Positions 59,402 to 64,000 of a stretch of DNA of 64,000 nt are shown here, piece after piece (the first letter of the stretch is position 1; each line of letters starts with the position of its first letter). The translations under genes were made by a program, and so were the position numbers. The notes under the pieces are model-generated. The model had not been told where the DNA came from, did not search any database, and saw only the letters and a program-made list of their open reading frames with translations. Origin of the DNA: Deinococcus sonorensis KR-87 (GTDB lineage Bacteria > Deinococcota > Deinococci > Deinococcales > Deinococcaceae); assembly GCF_040256395.1 (NCBI RefSeq), contig NZ_CP158299.1:1145501-1209500 (forward strand), in the 5' to 3' direction.

Positions 59402-60430
59402 ATGGACACACTTCTCGTCACTGGCGGCTGCGGCTTCATCGGCAGCAACTTTGTCCGCTACTGGCTCTCGCAGCATGCCCAGGGCCGGGTGGTGATTCTC
59501 GACAAGCTGACGTATGCAGGCCGCCGGGAGAACCTGCACGACCTCTGGGATGATCCGCGCCTCTCGCTGGTGGTCGGTGACATTGCCGATCAGGCGCTGG
59601 TGCGCCGCACCTGTCAGGAGCAGGGCGTCACCCTGATCGTGAACTTCGCTGCCGAAACGCACGTGGACCAGAGCATCCTGGGGCCACTGGTGTTCACCGA
59701 CACCAACGTGCGCGGCACTCACGTGCTGCTGGAAGTGGCCCGCGAGCTGCGCCTGCGGCTGCACCACATCAGCACCGACGAGGTGTACGGGCACATCCCG
59801 GATCAGCACCAGAGCGTCGAGACGGATCCGCTGTTGCCACGCAGTCCCTACGCCGCCAGCAAGGCCGCTGCCGATCAGCTGGTGCAGGCCTACCACATCA
59901 CGTATGGCCTGCCGGTCACCATCACACGCGGCGCCAACAACGTGGGGCCCTATCAGTACCCCGAGAAGGCAGTGCCGCTGTTTGCCACCAATGCCCTGCT
60001 CGGTGAGCCGCTGCCGGTCTACGGCGACGGGCTGCAGATGCGCGACTATGCGCACGTTCACGATCACTGCACCGGGATTGAGGCAGTGCTGCTCCATGGC
60101 CGTATCGGTGAGGTGTATAACGTCGGGACTGGCCGTGAGATGACCAACCTGGAAATGGTGGACATTGTCCTGGACGTGCTGGGCAGGGACCACAGCCTGG
60201 TGCGGCACGTCACGGACCGGCCCGGCCATGACCGCCGCTACAGCATGAACGTGGACAAGCTACGGGCGCTCGGCTGGCAGCCGCAGTACGACCCCAGAGA
60301 GGCGGTGGCCGAGGCCGCCCGCTGGTACGCCGGGAACGAGTGGTGGTGGGCGCCGATCCGCAGCGGTGAGTTCCGGGCCTACTACGACGCCCAGTACCGG
60401 GCGCGGCTGGCAGGAACCGGGCAGCCGTGA
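59402..60430 (+). CDS. rmlB: dTDP-glucose 4,6-dehydratase
   Basis: RmlB converts dTDP-glucose to dTDP-4-keto-6-deoxyglucose, the branch point for both deoxysugar pathways in this operon. The 342-residue SDR protein has the NAD motif [13 protein letters not shown] (~7-19), [10 protein letters not shown] with the active Asp-Glu pair, and YAASKAAAD (YxxxK). The [13 protein letters not shown] and [13 protein letters not shown] stretches are RmlB-specific. AAGGAG lies 9 nt before the ATG. It is the only gene in the operon with a wider spacing (13 nt) from its neighbour. Confidence 0.95.
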   Translation: MDTLLVTGGCGFIGSNFVRYWLSQHAQGRVVILDKLTYAGRRENLHDLWDDPRLSLVVGDIADQALVRRTCQEQGVTLIVNFAAETHVDQSILGPLVFTDTNVRGTHVLLEVARELRLRLHHISTDEVYGHIPDQHQSVETDPLLPRSPYAASKAAADQLVQAYHITYGLPVTITRGANNVGPYQYPEKAVPLFATNALLGEPLPVYGDGLQMRDYAHVHDHCTGIEAVLLHGRIGEVYNVGTGREMTNLEMVDIVLDVLGRDHSLVRHVTDRPGHDRRYSMNVDKLRALGWQPQYDPREAVAEAARWYAGNEWWWAPIRSGEFRAYYDAQYRARLAGTGQP

Positions 60431-61323
60431 CCACCCTCACGGGCCGGCGCGGCATCATCCTGGCGGGCGGCAGCGGTACGCGGCTGTACCCGGCCACCCT
60501 GGCGGTCAGCAAGCAGCTGCTGCCGATCTACGACAAACCGATGATCTACTACCCGCTCACCACCCTGATGCTGGGCGGCATCCGCGAGATTCTGATCATC
60601 AGCACCCCGGACGATACGCCGCGCTTCCGGCAGCTGCTGGGCGACGGCTCCCAGTGGGGCCTCCAGCTGGAATACGCGGTGCAGCCGGAGCCCGGCGGGC
60701 TGGCGCAGGCCTACCTGATCGGCGCGGACTTCGTGGGCGACCGGCCCAGCGCCCTGATCCTGGGCGACAACATCTTCTACGGCAACGACCTCTCGGACCT
60801 GATGGAAACGGCCGACGGCCGGGCACAGGGCGCCACGGTGTTTGCCTACCAGGTGAGCGATCCGGAGCGGTACGGGGTGGTGGAGTTCGATGACGCGGGC
60901 CGGGTAGTGTCGCTGGAGGAGAAGCCCAGCGCGCCCAAGTCTGACTTTGCGGTGACTGGGCTGTATTTTTACGACCAGCAGGTGGTGGACATCGTGAAGA
61001 GCATCCGGCCCTCGGCACGCGGCGAGCTGGAAATCACCGACGTGAACAACGCCTATCTGGAGGCGGGTCTGCTGGATGTACAGCTGATGCGGCGCGGCTT
61101 CGCGTGGCTGGACACCGGCACCCACGAGAGCATGCTGGAGGCCAGCAGCTTCATCCAGACCATCGAGCACCGCCAGGGACTGAAGGTGGCCTCGCCCGAG
61201 GAAATCGCGTGGCGCAGCGGCTGGATCAGCACCGAGATGCTGCTGGAGCAGGCCCGCCCGCTTGCCAAAAACCGCTACGGCCAGTACCTGATCAAACTCA
61301 GCCAGGAGGGCAGACGCCCATGA
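60427..61323 (+). CDS. rmlA: glucose-1-phosphate thymidylyltransferase (short form)
   Basis: RmlA makes dTDP-glucose from dTTP and glucose-1-phosphate. The 298-residue protein starts with [21 protein letters not shown], the GxGTRLxP loop, followed by [17 protein letters not shown] and [17 protein letters not shown] (Asp for metal). [20 protein letters not shown] (Lys contact), LEITDVNN and [11 protein letters not shown] complete the family pattern. GTGA overlap with rmlB. dTDP-rhamnose usually inhibits this enzyme. Confidence 0.96.
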   Translation: MTTLTGRRGIILAGGSGTRLYPATLAVSKQLLPIYDKPMIYYPLTTLMLGGIREILIISTPDDTPRFRQLLGDGSQWGLQLEYAVQPEPGGLAQAYLIGADFVGDRPSALILGDNIFYGNDLSDLMETADGRAQGATVFAYQVSDPERYGVVEFDDAGRVVSLEEKPSAPKSDFAVTGLYFYDQQVVDIVKSIRPSARGELEITDVNNAYLEAGLLDVQLMRRGFAWLDTGTHESMLEASSFIQTIEHRQGLKVASPEEIAWRSGWISTEMLLEQARPLAKNRYGQYLIKLSQEGRRP

Positions 61324-61865
61324 CCCACCGTATTGAGCTGGCCCCTGAGTACACCGAGGCCCTGACCTTCGAGACCTACCCGGCCGCCCCGCAGATCGAG
61401 GGCGTGTGGGTCCATGCCCTGCGCAAGAACCGCAGCGAGAACGGGGCGTTCATGGAGTACCTGCGGCTAGACGAGGCTGGGGTCCAGGGGCTGCCCGGTT
61501 CGCTCACGCCGCGCCAGATCAGCGTGTCGTGGGCGGCACCGTCTCGCATCAACGCTTTTCACATCCACGTCAAGGAGGTGCAGAACGAGCTGTGGTGTGT
61601 GATCGGCGGGCAGCTGACCGTCTGGCTGGTGGACTGCCGGGCCGGCAGCCCCACCCTGGGCGTGCGGCGCCGGCTGGTCCTGAGCGGCGAGCAGCCCACG
61701 GTGGTGCACATTCCTAGCGGAGTGGCCCACGGGTATCAGGCGGGGGTTGAAGGCGCGACCCTGCTCTACAGCATGGACGCGCAGTTCAACCTGGCAGACC
61801 CGAACGAGGGGCGACTGCCGTGGGACCACTTCGGGGCGCAGCTGTGGGCTGAGGACCGCGGCTGA
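61320..61865 (+). CDS. rmlC: dTDP-4-dehydrorhamnose 3,5-epimerase
   Basis: RmlC epimerises C3 and C5 of dTDP-4-keto-6-deoxyglucose, the first step committed to L-rhamnose. The 181-residue cupin has [23 protein letters not shown] (conserved Arg and His, ~74-96), [11 protein letters not shown] and [26 protein letters not shown], with the catalytic His, Asp and Tyr environment. The usual RGLHYQ is replaced here by a divergent NAFHIH, so it is a less typical RmlC. ATGA overlap with rmlA; the longer frame is antisense to nothing but runs inside rmlA and is excluded. Confidence 0.85.
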   Translation: MTHRIELAPEYTEALTFETYPAAPQIEGVWVHALRKNRSENGAFMEYLRLDEAGVQGLPGSLTPRQISVSWAAPSRINAFHIHVKEVQNELWCVIGGQLTVWLVDCRAGSPTLGVRRRLVLSGEQPTVVHIPSGVAHGYQAGVEGATLLYSMDAQFNLADPNEGRLPWDHFGAQLWAEDRG

Positions 61866-62593
61866 TGCGGGTGCTGCTCACCGGCGGCAGCGGCCGGCTG
61901 GGCCAGGAACTGCAGGCGCTGCTGCCTGAAATGGTGGCGCCTGCGAGTTCGGAACTCGACGTCACCAATCCGGAAAGTGTAAGGGCGGTCGTTGATCGGG
62001 AGCAGCCCGACGTGATCGTCCATGCGGCGGCCTACACCGACGTGGGCGCAGCTGAGCGGAACCGGGCGCGCTGCTGGCAGGTGAACGTGGAAGGCACCCG
62101 CCACATGGCGCAGGCGGCTAACGCGGTAGGTGCGAAACTGCTGCACATCAGCACCGACTACGTCTTTGACGGCGACCAGGGCCATTACCGCGAGACCGAC
62201 ACGCCTGGACCCCCGGTCAACTACTACGCCCTGACCAAGCTCGTAGCCGAGGAGGCCGCCCGCGCGGCCACCCGGCACCTGATCGTCCGTACCAGCTTCC
62301 GGCCCCGGGAGTTCGCGTATCCGGTGGCGTTTAGCGACGTTTTTACTAGCCAGGACTACGTGGATATTATCGCGCTGGACATTGCCCTGGCCATCCAGCA
62401 CGCGCCCGATATTTCGGATGAGGTGCTGCACATCGCCACCGAGCGCAAGAGTGTGTATGAGCTGGCTCGGCGGCGACGGCCGGACGTGCAGGAGGGCACC
62501 CGGGCCAGCGCCGGTGTCCGGCTGCCGGGCGACGTCAGCCTGGATTCCGGGCGGTGGCGCGAGCTGCGCGCCTTGCTGTCTTCCTCCGCCTAG
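61865..62593 (+). CDS. rmlD: dTDP-4-dehydrorhamnose reductase
   Basis: RmlD completes dTDP-L-rhamnose with NAD(P)H. The 242-residue SDR protein has VLLTGGSGRLGQELQAL at the start, SELDVTNPESV, VHAAAYTDVGAAERN, ISTDYVFDGDQGHYRETD (~97) and YYALTKLVAEEAAR (YxxxK, ~121). It is ~50 residues shorter than E. coli RmlD in the C-terminal substrate part, though the end is intact. The ATG overlaps the rmlC stop by 1 nt. It is the last gene of the 14-gene operon and overlaps a convergent gene by 4 nt. Confidence 0.88.
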   Translation: MRVLLTGGSGRLGQELQALLPEMVAPASSELDVTNPESVRAVVDREQPDVIVHAAAYTDVGAAERNRARCWQVNVEGTRHMAQAANAVGAKLLHISTDYVFDGDQGHYRETDTPGPPVNYYALTKLVAEEAARAATRHLIVRTSFRPREFAYPVAFSDVFTSQDYVDIIALDIALAIQHAPDISDEVLHIATERKSVYELARRRRPDVQEGTRASAGVRLPGDVSLDSGRWRELRALLSSSA

Positions 62594-63393
62594 TCCGCCT
62601 GAAAGACGGCTTGGTTCACCTCGATCTGCCGCTGATCCAGCTGTCGGGCGGCGTCGTTTGAAAAGCTGATCTGCAGCTGTTCGCCCTGACGGAGCGGCAG
62701 GCGGAGGGTTCGGGAACGCTGAGTGGCGATGAGTCCCCGGAAGATCGTGTGTCCGCCAACTTGGACCGTAGCGAGCGGTCCCACACCGGCGGTCTCACTG
62801 CCGGAGAGCTGAAAGGTCGCCTCACCGGCTCCGCAGGCGATCAGGGAGACCGCTCCGTTGGACAGCAGTTGAATTTTTGTGGGTCCGAGCGTCCCGACAT
62901 CCGGAGACGACAGCTCTACCGGCCCTTGTAGACAGGGACGTTGCGGTTGAAAATGAAAGTGGTCCACATAGAGGTTGCGCGCCTCCAGCACCACCAGGGT
63001 ATTCGGTGCAGTCAGAGCCAGCGGCTGTCCCGCTTTTGCTGGCACGGTCAGGGTCAGCACACCGCTGACGTCGCGTTCCAGCAACGGCTGGATGCCGCTG
63101 GTGATGATCAGATGCGGCGGAATGCCCTGCATGGCGGTGCCGTTGACCTGCAGCGTCCAGTGACCCTTGCGGCACGCCTGCAGCAGCAGCGTGCCGTTGC
63201 CATACAGAAAGCCACCCTGACCCGGGGCGTCCCAGCGTGCCTGGCCCCGGGCAAGCTGCTGCGGCTGGCAGGCGGTCAGAGGCGCCACAGGCAGAGGAGA
63301 AATGGCTACCCTGTTGAACCGCTGCACAGCCAGGCCACAGGCAGCGATGAGCAGCAGACCACCCGCAATGGCGGCGATCAATGCCAACCTCAC
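62590..63393 (-). CDS. hypothetical exported protein with carbohydrate-binding-like C-terminus
   Basis: This 267-residue protein has an N-terminal signal or anchor (LALIAAIAGGLLLIAACGLAV). The rest is rich in beta strands with several Cys (C22-like in the lipobox, then C41, C73). The last ~50 residues, including GEQLQISFSNDAARQLDQRQIEVNQ, resemble the (S/F)-x-N-D...D-R-x-x-x-V pattern of calcium-dependent CBM36/60 xylan-binding modules. A surface lectin or structural role for the nearby polysaccharide fits. GTG start overlaps the next gene's stop. The family call is tentative. Confidence 0.62.
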   Translation of the reverse strand: MRLALIAAIAGGLLLIAACGLAVQRFNRVAISPLPVAPLTACQPQQLARGQARWDAPGQGGFLYGNGTLLLQACRKGHWTLQVNGTAMQGIPPHLIITSGIQPLLERDVSGVLTLTVPAKAGQPLALTAPNTLVVLEARNLYVDHFHFQPQRPCLQGPVELSSPDVGTLGPTKIQLLSNGAVSLIACGAGEATFQLSGSETAGVGPLATVQVGGHTIFRGLIATQRSRTLRLPLRQGEQLQISFSNDAARQLDQRQIEVNQAVFQAD

Positions 63394-64000
63394 CGCTCAT
63401 CCACCAGCCAGCTGCTGCGGGCCAGCGGCTGGATCGAAAAGGGCGGAGCATTGAGCGGATACAGTTCCAGCAGCACGCGGGTGGCCCGCCCTGGAGCGGT
63501 GGGGAGCCGTTCTTCCAGCCACCCGTCCCAGGGCTGGGAGCTGACGCTGTCCAGGTTCACCGGCAGCATGCCCAGAGTCCGGCAGCTGCTCAGGCAGCCG
63601 CGCAACACCACACGGTAACTGCCATGGCCCTGCAGGAGCACATCCACCCGGTAGGGCTGGTTCCGGGGCCAGTGGCGGGCACCGCTGGCAGCCACCACTT
63701 GTACCGTGGTGGGACGAGGGTGCGGCCACAGCGATGTCCAGAGCGGATATAGATACAGGCCAGCCACCGCGCAGGCACTGAGCACCAGCCGCGTCGGTGC
63801 CAGCAGGACGGCAGAAGGGGTGCCGGAAGTGGCGCCCTCGCGCAGCGCCATCCCCAGGCCGATCCAGAACAGCTCGGCAAAGAAGGGGCTGGGCACCAGC
63901 AGCACATTGTCTACCAGACTGGCTACCAACAGCAGGGGGCTCAGCCCGGCCACCGGCAGGCTGGAGCGCAGCATCAGTGGCACGGCCAAGCCCAGCAGCA
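63390..64000 (-). CDS. O-antigen ligase/polymerase-like membrane protein, C-terminal part (5' end outside window)
   Basis: The frame is open to the window edge; the first in-frame Met-type codon seen (TTG at 63989) is probably internal, because the residues before it (LLGLAVP) are hydrophobic and continue the helix. At least three helices are visible (for example LVLSACAVAGLYLYPLW) with a soluble C-terminal domain of ~120 residues (RHWPRNQPYRVDVLLQGHGSYRVVLRGCLSSC). The motif of a ligand-bearing loop between helices (SLVDNVLLVPSPFFAELFWIG) resembles the O-antigen ligase WaaL/Wzy group. It is co-transcribed with the following exported gene (GTGA overlap). It may belong to a second polysaccharide unit continuing beyond the window. 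Confidence 0.55.
   Translation of the reverse strand, partial: LLGLAVPLMLRSSLPVAGLSPLLLVASLVDNVLLVPSPFFAELFWIGLGMALREGATSGTPSAVLLAPTRLVLSACAVAGLYLYPLWTSLWPHPRPTTVQVVAASGARHWPRNQPYRVDVLLQGHGSYRVVLRGCLSSCRTLGMLPVNLDSVSSQPWDGWLEERLPTAPGRATRVLLELYPLNAPPFSIQPLARSSWLVDER

Overview
The window looks like a chromosomal segment of a Deinococcus-type bacterium. The DNA is uniformly GC-rich with strongly GC-biased third codon positions. The gene families (YjgP/YjgQ permease, LCP protein, PAS/GAF sensor, BMP-type nucleoside transporter, str operon) fit that phylum. Many starts carry a TANNNT -10 box only 5-8 nt upstream, the signature of leaderless transcripts reported for Deinococcus. The species cannot be named from the sequence alone. 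No rRNA, CRISPR array, insertion sequence or prophage was seen.

Layout. 1-7.3 kb is an envelope block: the 3' end of a PadR regulator, mreB, fabZ, an LptF/G permease, an MGDG-synthase-like glycosyltransferase and a NodB deacetylase, followed by a methyltransferase and a convergent metal-binding membrane protein. 7.4-11.7 kb holds a subtilisin-like lipoprotein protease, an LCP protein and a GH13 alpha-glucosidase with a palindromic operator over its promoter. 11.9-15.0 kb (minus) is a competence operon, comEA-comEC plus a downstream repeat protein. 15.1-18.5 kb is the str operon rpsL-rpsG-fusA. 18.5-19.9 kb holds two overlapping lipoprotein genes. 20-24.9 kb is a complete ABC importer of the BMP/nucleoside type.

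25-34.9 kb is mixed: a PAS/GAF protein with a degenerate kinase core, small unknown genes, tRNA-Cys and tRNA-Val, a UPF0173 hydrolase, an RGG-repeat protein, greA, trxA, a DUF309 protein, a NYN nuclease-like gene and plsX. 35-42.6 kb holds an MscS channel, an ftsH gene broken by a frameshift at the join of its ATPase and protease domains, a Ktr/Trk potassium system, a TetR regulator and a 2-phosphoglycerate kinase-like protein with three ATP-cone-like repeats. 42.6-48 kb holds a GntR regulator, moaA, acs, a small unknown gene and a long-form sugar nucleotidyltransferase.

48.5-62.6 kb is one 14-gene plus-strand operon for a surface polysaccharide, with most stops and starts overlapping as ATGA or GTGA. 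It encodes a Wzz/BY-kinase fusion, the initiating phosphoglycosyltransferase, three enzymes of a 3-acetamido-3,6-dideoxyhexose pathway (acetyltransferase, ketoisomerase, aminotransferase), a Wzx-like flippase, three GT2 glycosyltransferases, a Wzy-like polymerase and rmlBACD for dTDP-L-rhamnose. RmlA and RmlB make dTDP-4-keto-6-deoxyglucose, which feeds both the rhamnose branch (RmlC/D) and the aminosugar branch. The middle of the operon is clearly AT-richer than its surroundings. Two convergent minus-strand envelope genes follow and run off the window.
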